DNA from: Gemmatimonadales bacterium UBA4718
GTDB taxonomy: Bacteria > Gemmatimonadota > Gemmatimonadetes > Gemmatimonadales > Gemmatimonadaceae
NCBI GenBank assembly: GCA_002404375.1
Contig: DHJO01000075.1
Span: 15,937-37,700 of the forward strand
Length of the DNA stretch: 21,764 bases
Reading direction: 5' to 3'
Shown: piece after piece, positions 15,933 to 21,764 of the stretch
Layout: each line of letters starts with the position of its first letter
Numbering within the stretch: the first letter of the stretch is position 1
The notes under the pieces: model-generated
The model's input: the letters and a program-made list of their open reading frames with translations, nothing else
The model's database searches: none
Told to the model about the DNA's origin: nothing
Position numbers and translations under genes: made by a program

Positions 15933-16307
15933 ATGTCGAGCAACAAAAAGGGTTTTACCCTCATTGAGCTTCTGATCGTGGTCGTCATCATCGGCATTCT
16001 TGCCGCAATCGCGATTCCGAAGTTCGCCGCCACGAAGGACAAGGCTTATATCGCAACGATGAAGTCTGACCTTCGCAACCTTGCGACCTACGAAGAGCAG
16101 TACGCCGCCGACAACAACGGTTTCTACTTCTCAAATGCCTCGATGACGATGCTAACCCCCGATGCTAGCGGCTTCACGCCTTCGAACAACGTAACGGTCG
16201 CTGCGACCGCAGTCGCTGGCCCGCCGCAGAGCTGGACCGCGACCGCGACACACGCGCTGTCTGCCACCACTTGCAGCAACTCCACTGGTGTGATCGTCTG
16301 CAAGTGA
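15933..16307 (+). CDS. pilA: Type IV major pilin precursor
   Basis: This 124-residue class a-type pilin is the structural subunit of a type IV pilus. It has a seven-residue leader MSSNKKG, the prepilin peptidase site G/FTLIE with Glu at mature +5, and the hydrophobic N-terminal helix LLIVVVIIGILAAIAIPKF. The helix continues through KDKAYIATMKSDLRNLATYEEQY. The globular part is short and rich in Ser, Thr and Ala, with C114 and C123 placed for a C-terminal disulfide loop. Three N-X-S/T sequons (N68, N86, N116) are visible. AGGAG at 15921-15925 lies 7 bases before the ATG. It has its own sigma-54 promoter and a strong terminator, so it is monocistronic and probably highly expressed. Its last 46 codons are repeated, with changes, at 19493-19630. 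Confidence 0.96.
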   Translation: MSSNKKGFTLIELLIVVVIIGILAAIAIPKFAATKDKAYIATMKSDLRNLATYEEQYAADNNGFYFSNASMTMLTPDASGFTPSNNVTVAATAVAGPPQSWTATATHALSATTCSNSTGVIVCK

Positions 16308-16332
16308 TTAGGGCTGCTGTCTGGATAAAGAG

Positions 16333-16368
16333 AGAGGGAGCGTCGAAAGACGCTCCCTCTTTTTTTTT
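16333..16368 (+). terminator. Strong Rho-independent terminator after the pilin gene
   Basis: A perfect 12-bp stem (16333-16344 with 16349-16360) closes on a stable GAAA tetraloop and runs into nine T residues (16360-16368). It lies 25 bp after the pilin stop. It is copied almost exactly at 19656-19689. Confidence 0.95.
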
Positions 16369-16386
16369 GTGCCCGCTCAATCGCGC

Positions 16387-18477
16387 TCAGCGCCAGAGTT
16401 GCCTCAAGCCCTCGGCGTATGATACCAATTGTGGCCCCTTGTCCCCTCCCTCGGCGCGGTAAAAAAACATCGGAGTTCGGTGGGGGTAATGCGCAATCAG
16501 TCGTGCATTCGCCTCGGGCCCCATGTCGCGCACGATCATCGTGCCGTCACCGGTGAGTCCCGGGAGATCGGTCTGCCAGAGAAACGATGAGATGTCGATA
16601 ATGCCGGCAGAATCAGATATGATCTCCCGTGAGCAATCGTGCGACATCGGCTGCCCGGGATTGGCGCGGATCTTATCGTCCTCCGCGATTAGGAATATTG
16701 CGGTGCGCCTGCGACTGGCCGGATCGAAGTCGACATCCGGGCGTGCGGTGATCCGGCCGGCCTTTGCCGCTGCGTACCAGTTGGCGAACTCCTGGAACTC
16801 ACATGTCGTATTCTGTCTGATCCCAATTTCGAGAGAATCCAGCCGGAGTCCATTCGCTATCAGTCGCATGACGACTCTTCCCGACCAAGCGCCGTGAACG
16901 AAAATGAGTGAGGGAGTGGCGGTATGGGGTGGGTCGATTCGAGTGCTCGCCATCCACGCTCCGCCATAACTCCTGAGCCGGCTGGGCGCGAGATAGAAGA
17001 TTCCGCCTGCCCATGCAACGATGAACGCGACGGTGATTATAGCGCGTGGAGAGTGGCCGCCGAATTGTCGGTGAGTAGTCAGCCTCACGAGACCGACGGC
17101 ACCAATCGCGGTAAGCAGCGCCCACGCCGGTGCCGCCTCGTTCAGCATCCGTGGGCCCATAAAAATGCCGTGATGCCAGTAGAACATGTTCGCGACAACG
17201 GGCAGTAGCGCCCACAGCGCAATCAACTGCTCACCCGAGGAAAACTTTCGCCTGAAAATCAGAAACAATCCGACGACGATCACCGCCGGCATCGGCGTCT
17301 CCAACAGGTAGAGGCTCAGTGTCAGCAGATCGGATGAGGTATATGCGAGTGCCTCCGCGGGACCGTAGAAATGCCCGAAAGGGTCATTGTGAAAACCCAA
17401 GCCGACCAGAGGACCCTGCGCGGCCACATAACCAAATCGGAATGGACCTCCGAAGAAGTGCTTGTTGTAGGCGCCGACCGCCACGAGAAAGGGCACCGCG
17501 CCAATCGCCGCGCCGATGCAGAGCCGAACCCATCCGGTCATTTCCGTACGGCGTGCGCCGCGGACGACGATCCATATCGCCATCACCGTCATACCCGCAA
17601 CGATTGCAGCCAGGGGGCGAACCGAGAACGCAAGTCCGAGCGCTGCTCCGGTGAGCAGGGGCCAGCGAAAGCGCTCGTCATCTTCGCTACGCAGCGCGCA
17701 ATACACCGCGACCGATGCAGCGGCGGCAGCGGCGACATGATTCATGTACGCTCCAGCGAGCCCGATGAAGAAAGGGCTGAGCGCGAGCATTATTGCGCCG
17801 AGTCTGGCAACCGCCGGATCGTCGCGCAGCAGCCGCTGGGCACTGAGCGCTGTGAACAGTACGGTGACTCCCACCAGAACCGGACCCACGAGGACGGGCA
17901 CGTGAAGCAGGAATCCCAGGGCGAGCAGGAATACATGTCCGGGCGGGTACTGCGATACCCAGCCGGTGGGAGTAATCAGGGAATTCTGGAGCTGCCAGAA
18001 TTCTGTGAAGCGGTCAGCCGGACCGCCGAGGTGGCCCGCCGCGACGAAGCGCGCCTGTAGCATCTGAACCATAGCATCGATGAGCGTTGGCTTTCCGGCG
18101 AGCATGAAGTGCGAGAACGCCAGAGTTACCGCTGCCGACAACAAGGCCAGGCCCCAGACAAATCGCGCGGAGGGAATCGCGGTCAGGCACCGACCCCCGG
18201 AAATGCACCACGCCTCGATTTTGTCCGGGTCGAGGAGCCGCGCGAGAACAAGCGCGACCAGGATCACGATGAGGCTCCCGAACAACAACATCGTGCGCGC
18301 CAGCTCGGCGGAGGTGAGAATACTTCGCAGTACGAGATCGCTGTCGGTTGCATCCAGCCGCCGGTAGAGAGGCAATAGGACGAGGATGACGAGTGCGATG
18401 CCCGTGAAACGGAGGGCATATGTGAAAGGACCACCGCCGCCGCCGGCAGTGGTCGAATGCCTTGATGGCGATGTCAC
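16387..18477 (-). CDS. Large multi-TM glycosyltransferase-like protein (GT-C fold)
   Basis: This 696-residue membrane protein has about 12-13 hydrophobic segments up to residue 520, then a soluble region of about 170 residues. Features of lipid-sugar-dependent GT-C enzymes include a loop with FWQLQNSL and then SQYPPGHVFLLALGF, equivalent to the YPPG motif of the GT39-like gene at 13296-14888. The second half has MFYWHHGIFMGPRMLNEAAPAW. The C-terminal region (FVHGAWSGRVVMRLI...) is not a domain I recognise. No catalytic acidic pair is as clear as in the GT39-like gene, so the enzyme class is inferred. It starts on the stop of the methyltransferase gene (ATGA overlap), giving a minus-strand two-gene operon. 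It ends 18 bp from the pilin terminator, convergent with the pilin gene. Confidence 0.75.
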   Translation of the reverse strand: MTSPSRHSTTAGGGGGPFTYALRFTGIALVILVLLPLYRRLDATDSDLVLRSILTSAELARTMLLFGSLIVILVALVLARLLDPDKIEAWCISGGRCLTAIPSARFVWGLALLSAAVTLAFSHFMLAGKPTLIDAMVQMLQARFVAAGHLGGPADRFTEFWQLQNSLITPTGWVSQYPPGHVFLLALGFLLHVPVLVGPVLVGVTVLFTALSAQRLLRDDPAVARLGAIMLALSPFFIGLAGAYMNHVAAAAAASVAVYCALRSEDDERFRWPLLTGAALGLAFSVRPLAAIVAGMTVMAIWIVVRGARRTEMTGWVRLCIGAAIGAVPFLVAVGAYNKHFFGGPFRFGYVAAQGPLVGLGFHNDPFGHFYGPAEALAYTSSDLLTLSLYLLETPMPAVIVVGLFLIFRRKFSSGEQLIALWALLPVVANMFYWHHGIFMGPRMLNEAAPAWALLTAIGAVGLVRLTTHRQFGGHSPRAIITVAFIVAWAGGIFYLAPSRLRSYGGAWMASTRIDPPHTATPSLIFVHGAWSGRVVMRLIANGLRLDSLEIGIRQNTTCEFQEFANWYAAAKAGRITARPDVDFDPASRRRTAIFLIAEDDKIRANPGQPMSHDCSREIISDSAGIIDISSFLWQTDLPGLTGDGTMIVRDMGPEANARLIAHYPHRTPMFFYRAEGGDKGPQLVSYAEGLRQLWR

Positions 18478-19214
18478 GCGCGGGAGTTGTTTCGCGAGCG
18501 CGTATCCGGCCTTCGCGCGATCAGGAACAGACTCTGTCCAACCGGCGGGTGAATGATTTTCTCAACTCTGGAAAGCCAGGGAATCACCCATCGATCGTAG
18601 AATCGAACCTGATTCCGCCCCAGCGTCGTACGACCGAGCACTCGTCCGGCCACGAACCAGGCGGCCACTCCGATACCATTCAGATAGTAGAGATCGTCGA
18701 TTTCGAAGCCGGCTTTCACGAGCGCCGACCTCAGAACTGGGCGGGTGTATCTGCGACAGTGATCGAATGCGCGATCGAGCGAGCCAAAGATCGCCGGCAA
18801 TGCGGGAACGAGTATGAGAAGCTTTCCTCCAGGGGCGAGTCCCGTGTGCGCGGCGCGCAGGAACTCCAGATCCTTTTCCACGTGCTCGAGGACATTGACC
18901 GCGATGATTGTGTCCGCGCGCAATGTCGGAGCCATATCCTCCAGGTACCCGTGGTGCACGCGCACGCGTGAGTCAGCGGCAAAACGATGCCGCAGCGCCG
19001 GGACATTGTTCGACGCTGGCTCGATGTGCAGCAGATCCTTGACTGAGCCCTGGCGGAGAATGAGCTCGGATACCGTTCCTATTCCAGCCCCCGCCTCCAC
19101 TGTCCTCGGGCCAATGTGCTTCGAGAACGCATCGATGATCCAGCGGTAATAGTTGGTTGCCTCGGCAACCGCGTCGAGCTCGGAGCCGGAGTACGAAAAA
19201 TCGGTGGACGTCAT
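18474..19214 (-). CDS. Class I SAM-dependent methyltransferase
   Basis: This 246-residue protein has a Rossmann-type methyltransferase core: motif I EAGAGIGT (40-47), acidic E65 at the end of beta-2 (HIEP), a D/A-containing strand near ADTIIAVNVLEHVEKD (about 100-115), and the post-core LAPGGKLLILVPALPAIFGSLD. The tail (about 155-236: RRYTRPVLRSALVKAGFEI, then VAAWFVAGR) contains a hydrophobic stretch that could touch the membrane. It resembles methyltransferases seen beside glycosyltransferases in surface-polysaccharide loci, which act on sugars or lipid carriers; the target is unknown. The downstream membrane glycosyltransferase overlaps it by 4 bp, so they are translated together. A truncated paralogue lies at 15271-15654. 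No clear Shine-Dalgarno precedes ATG 19214. Confidence 0.88.
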   Translation of the reverse strand: MTSTDFSYSGSELDAVAEATNYYRWIIDAFSKHIGPRTVEAGAGIGTVSELILRQGSVKDLLHIEPASNNVPALRHRFAADSRVRVHHGYLEDMAPTLRADTIIAVNVLEHVEKDLEFLRAAHTGLAPGGKLLILVPALPAIFGSLDRAFDHCRRYTRPVLRSALVKAGFEIDDLYYLNGIGVAAWFVAGRVLGRTTLGRNQVRFYDRWVIPWLSRVEKIIHPPVGQSLFLIARRPDTRSRNNSRA

Positions 19215-19432
19215 GTCGCCAATTTACCACTTCACTTCCGGCCGAACGAGTGCGGTAGGCTGCGCCGTCGCCGTCGCCATCGTGATGGTGCCGTGGAGGA
19301 GCAGGAAAAGCAACAGAACGAGATGTCAGCGGGCAGCTTGAAGGAGGGAGCTGACAAGATTCAGCCAGCTGCGACCTTGTCAAGCGCCTCAAACTGAGAG
19401 ATTCGAACCTTTCCCCCAGGGAAAGATGCTAG
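19215..19432. other. Intergenic region upstream of the methyltransferase and the pilin fragment
   Basis: I see no credible gene here. It holds the leader of the minus-strand methyltransferase operon. It also has a 7-bp inverted repeat, TGTCAGC (19324-19330) and GCTGACA (19350-19356), separated by 19 bp, with a further TTGTC nearby at about 19377. There is no -24/-12 promoter like the one before the intact pilin gene. A TAG at 19430-19432 closes the frame of the pilin fragment on its 5' side. Confidence 0.6.
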
Positions 19433-19630
19433 CACTTCAAGCGAACCACCCATTGCTTCGCTGGAACCGCGACGTTCCCTGTGACCATGAACGGCTTCAC
19501 GCCTTCGCAGAACGTGACGGTCACGCCGACCGTCGTTCCTGGCCCGCCGCAGAGCTGGAGCGCGACCTCGACCCACGCGCTGACAAACAAGACTTGCAGC
19601 AACTCCACTGGTGTGATCGTCTGCACCTGA
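19433..19630 (+). pseudogene. Promoterless 3' fragment of a type IV pilin gene (possible silent cassette)
   Basis: From 19493 on, this matches the intact pilin gene (16170 onward) at a constant offset of 3323 bp with no gaps through the stop, 3' UTR and terminator. I count about 23 mismatches over 194 bp by eye. The coding part reads GFTPSQNVTV...GPPQSWSAT...CSNSTGVIVCT. It keeps both cysteines of the disulfide loop and two sequons, but lacks the leader, the prepilin cleavage site and the N-terminal helix. An ATG at 19487 could start a 47-residue peptide; the open frame begins at 19433 after a stop. No ribosome binding site is visible. Differences cluster in the middle and mostly change amino acids, while the two ends are near identical. 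It could be a dead duplicate or a donor for gene conversion. Confidence 0.82.
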
Positions 19631-19655
19631 TCAGGGCTGCTGTCTGGATAAAGAG

Positions 19656-19689
19656 AGAGGGAGCGTCGAAAGGCGCTCCCTCTTTTTTT
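19656..19689 (+). terminator. Duplicated pilin-type Rho-independent terminator
   Basis: This is a copy of the 16333-16368 terminator. The 12-bp stem (19656-19667 with 19672-19683) has one G-U pair and the same GAAA loop, followed by seven T residues. It should still function and would insulate the minor-pilin genes from upstream transcription. Confidence 0.93.
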
Positions 19690-19812
19690 GTCACATCCAG
19701 CGCTCCAATCGATTCGAGCTCGATCTTGCCTCGAGCGTTAGCGAGGGACGATTTGGTTTTACCGGTTAACGCTGAATGATGCGTGTCGGAGCCAGCGTCG
19801 TATTGTCCGAAA

Positions 19813-20169
19813 ATGCGAGGGCGTGCCGGCAATTCTGGCTACACACTGATCGAGGTGGTTGTCGCGCTGATGGTATTCACCATCGGAGGGTTGGCGCTCG
19901 CAGCGTCGAGCGCAGTCATAGCGCGCGGGATGGCGGCCAACGCGACGCGGGAGCGGGCAGGGTGGATCGCGTCGAGCAGACTGGAGCTTCTCGAGTCGCA
20001 GTGTCGCACCGCCGTGAGTGGGCGGGAATCCGTCCAACATGTTGAATCCGAGTGGTCTGTAGCGCGGATTAATTCCTCGCGGGTCGCTCTCGTCGAATCG
20101 GTGGGCTACACGTCCCCTCACGGCTGGCGCACCGACACCTACCGCGCAACGGCTCCGTGCCCGCAGTGA
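19813..20169 (+). CDS. Minor pilin, PilV-like prepilin
   Basis: I start this at ATG 19813 (118 residues) rather than the upstream GTG 19783, because the product then has a compact nine-residue leader MRGRAGNSG before the prepilin peptidase site G/YTLIE (Glu at +5). The hydrophobic helix VVVALMVFTIGGLALAAS follows. This one-helix, small-globular pattern with a TLIE..VALMVF core is typical of PilV/type IV minor pilins or GspI-like pseudopilins that prime pilus assembly. The rest is short, with cysteines late in the protein. There is no strong ribosome binding site. The 3' end overlaps the next minor pilin gene (GTGA). The PilV assignment rests on gene order and the N terminus only. Confidence 0.82.
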   Translation: MRGRAGNSGYTLIEVVVALMVFTIGGLALAASSAVIARGMAANATRERAGWIASSRLELLESQCRTAVSGRESVQHVESEWSVARINSSRVALVESVGYTSPHGWRTDTYRATAPCPQ

Positions 20170-21086
20170 TTCCCGATCGACGCGGGATCTCTTTCGCCGA
20201 GCTGATTGTGGTGCTGGCGATGCTCGGCCTGATCGGCAGCATGATCGGATCGACGATGGTCCGACAGCAGCGCTTTTACCGCGGGGCGACGGAGCTCCTG
20301 GCCGTGCGCGAACACGTTCGGGACGCGATGGAGCTCTTGTCGACCGACATCCGCGGCCTGTCGTCCGCGGATACGGTGAGACTGATGGCAGATTCCGCGA
20401 TCGAGTTTTTTGCGAGCATTGGATCCTCGGTCGTCTGTCAGAACATGAGCGCCGGCGAGGTGGGACTGCCTCCGGCCCGATCATCCGCGAATACGCTGAG
20501 CGCCTTCCTTGCACAGCCCGACACCGGTGACCTCGCGGTTTTCTACGGTGATTCGATCGAGGGCTCGGCTCGGTGGGAGCGACATCGGATCGTGGGCCTG
20601 GCCTCCCGCTCGCTCGCGACGAGCTGTCCGGCATCTTACGGGTTCTCGGACCAGTCAGATCTGGACGCAGGCCGCAACGGCTACCTCCTTAGCCTGGCGA
20701 CCCCTTTGAGCGCCGCGGTCAAGCCGGGTACACCCGTGCGCTTCATCAGGCGCGGGAGGTACAGTCTCTATCGCGGGGCGGATGGCGAATGGTACCTCGG
20801 CTACCGGCGATGTAACGCGCTCGGAGCTTCGGTTTGCGGAGCGATCCAGCCTCTGAGCGGACCGTACCGCGCCTACAGCAGCAATCAGCGGGCAACAGGT
20901 TTCCTGTTGGAATACTTCGACTCGGCCGGTGGGCGGCTGGATCCCGCGTCGCCGCCGTTCGTGCTCGCCAGGGTGGACATCACGGCTCGAAGTGAAAGCT
21001 CGCAACGGATTCTGGTGGAGGGTCGCGCGAAGGCGTACTCCGATTCGGCGACGATTTCCATTGCCCTTCGGAACAGAACGCCGTGA
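20166..21086 (+). CDS. Minor pilin, PilW-like prepilin
   Basis: I favour GTG 20166, which overlaps the previous stop as GTGA and gives 306 residues; GTG 20157 would add three. The leader MIPDRRG ends at the prepilin site G/ISFAE, with Glu at +5, followed by the helix LIVVLAMLGLIGSMIGSTMV and then VRQQRFYR. A long globular domain of about 260 residues, with Cys residues and a C-terminal strand-rich part (LEYFDSAGG, LARVDITARSES), is characteristic of PilW-type minor pilins or GspJ-like pseudopilins. It lies between the PilV-like and PilX-like genes with overlaps on both sides, so these should be co-translated and assemble as one tip complex. It has no detectable promoter of its own. Confidence 0.86.
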   Translation: MIPDRRGISFAELIVVLAMLGLIGSMIGSTMVRQQRFYRGATELLAVREHVRDAMELLSTDIRGLSSADTVRLMADSAIEFFASIGSSVVCQNMSAGEVGLPPARSSANTLSAFLAQPDTGDLAVFYGDSIEGSARWERHRIVGLASRSLATSCPASYGFSDQSDLDAGRNGYLLSLATPLSAAVKPGTPVRFIRRGRYSLYRGADGEWYLGYRRCNALGASVCGAIQPLSGPYRAYSSNQRATGFLLEYFDSAGGRLDPASPPFVLARVDITARSESSQRILVEGRAKAYSDSATISIALRNRTP

Positions 21087-21568
21087 TCGAACGAGCTCCG
21101 CAGCCGCCCGGCTCTGCGCGGCACTCGTCGTCCAACGGTCGCAAAGGGTTCGCGCTGGCTGCGGCCTTGCTGGCCGTGATGTTGATCGGCGCGCTGGTCG
21201 GGGTTGTGCTCTTCGCGGCGACCGAGGAGACGAGAACCGGAAGTGTCATCGCCGGCCGTGAGACGGCTTTGCGCGCCGCCGAGTCGGCGCTTGAGATCAC
21301 GATCGCCGGCCTCGGCGCGTCGTCTGGCGACACGGCCGGGATCATCGGGACGAAATCGCGCCGACTCGATGGGTTGGGCGCACCGGTCGTAGTCTACATC
21401 ACGCGGCTCGATTCGTCCCTCTTCTGGCTCGTCGCCGATGCCGATGGAGAGATTTCGCTATCCGGCGTCAGAAGACGCATCGGGGTCGTGGTGAAAACCT
21501 CCGCGGGTGCGGATCGGTCGATAACTATCGGCCGGATTTCGGACCGGGCGTGGTCGGAGCTTTTCTAG
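21083..21568 (+). CDS. Minor pilin, PilX-like
   Basis: This 161-residue protein starts at GTG 21083, overlapping the PilW-like stop (GTGA). A longer leader (about 22 residues, ending SSNGRKG) precedes G/FALAAALLAVMLIGALVGVVLFAA. Position +5 of the mature protein is Ala, not the Glu found in most prepilins. PilX and GspK-type proteins also tend to lack that Glu, which supports the PilX-like call. The helix is followed by TEETRTGSVIAGRETALRAAESALE, the typical PilX-family continuation (A-A-E-S-A-L). The C-terminal part is short, so it resembles a PilX/PilX_N protein rather than a large GspK. A PilY1-type tip adhesin often follows such a cluster, but none begins before the window ends. Confidence 0.83.
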   Translation: MIERAPQPPGSARHSSSNGRKGFALAAALLAVMLIGALVGVVLFAATEETRTGSVIAGRETALRAAESALEITIAGLGASSGDTAGIIGTKSRRLDGLGAPVVVYITRLDSSLFWLVADADGEISLSGVRRRIGVVVKTSAGADRSITIGRISDRAWSELF

Positions 21569-21764
21569 GACCGTGCCAGCCCATCGTTACTTTCTCGTCA
21601 TTTGAATCGTGTCTTAGTTCGAACGATTGGTGACAGACCTTTCAGGCAGTAATGCCCGCGGTTGGTCTCCACGTAAATGCAAGCAAACAGAGTTCTTAGG
21701 AAAGCACGCTTCAAGATGATTAACAATGCGGCGCGCGCCTGAGTAAAACTCGCTTCTCTTCATT
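21569..21764. other. Noncoding stretch after the minor-pilin operon
   Basis: No open frame of useful length, no U-tailed hairpin and no -24/-12 promoter is visible in these 196 bases. It is AT-richer than the genes before it, which fits an intergenic or leader region for a gene outside the window. Confidence 0.5.

Noticed and set aside
1..21764. CRISPR arrays, tRNA/rRNA genes, transposases or IS ends
   Set aside because: I saw no regularly spaced short repeats, no tRNA-like cloverleaf, and no transposase or integrase motifs in any plausible frame. The repeats at 13-20 kb are gene-derived, not IS-derived.

Overview
The window is 21.8 kb of dense, GC-rich (about 60-70% in lines I counted) bacterial chromosome. 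It has frequent GTG/TTG starts and many 1-8 bp stop/start overlaps. The mix of an initiation factor IF-1 gene, signal-peptide hydrolases, a PilS/PilR-like two-component system, TMTC-type TPR glycosyltransferases and a type IV pilin cluster fits a soil/sediment Gram-negative bacterium. Gemmatimonadota is my best guess, but no 16S or marker search was possible.

Layout. (1) 1-4139: a terminator, infA, a convergent secreted M20 peptidase, a Met/Asp/His-rich lipoprotein, an M48 metalloprotease lipoprotein and a small serine hydrolase. (2) 4136-7983: an O-antigen-ligase-like membrane protein fused to a TPR domain, convergent with a CNNM/CBS/CorC_HlyC membrane protein; the two stop codons share one CTAG palindrome. 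(3) 7998-13202: a tightly packed plus-strand run of a six-TM histidine kinase, a sigma-54 response regulator, a polyprenyl-phosphate-type GT2 and a TMTC-like membrane glycosyltransferase with TPRs. (4) 13003-19690: a mosaic of repeated and broken genes. It holds a minus-strand GT39-like gene, a second copy of only the 3' end of the TMTC gene, a methyltransferase that has lost its SAM-binding core, an intact type IV major pilin with a sigma-54 promoter and strong terminator, a minus-strand membrane glycosyltransferase/methyltransferase pair, and a promoterless 3' copy of the pilin gene with its own copy of the terminator. (5) 19813-21568: three overlapping minor-pilin genes (PilV-, PilW- and PilX-like).

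How the parts may work together (inference). The PilS/PilR-like pair lies about 5 kb upstream of a pilin gene that carries a well-formed -24/-12 promoter (TGGCTC-N5-TTGCT) and, just upstream, a perfect 8-bp inverted repeat. The obvious model is sigma-54 control of the pilin by this pair. Five sugar-transfer genes and a methyltransferase surround the pilus genes. The mature pilin is rich in Ser/Thr and has three N-X-S/T sequons, so a surface-glycan or pilin-glycosylation role is plausible but unproven.

The most interesting signal is the repeat mosaic. Two methyltransferase/pilin units lie in the same order and have decayed reciprocally (broken methyltransferase with intact pilin; intact methyltransferase with pilin fragment). 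The pilin fragment aligns to the expressed pilin gene without gaps. Its ends are nearly identical, and its middle differs mostly at amino-acid-changing positions. That is the pattern expected of a silent donor cassette for pilin variation, although a simple decaying duplicate is not excluded.
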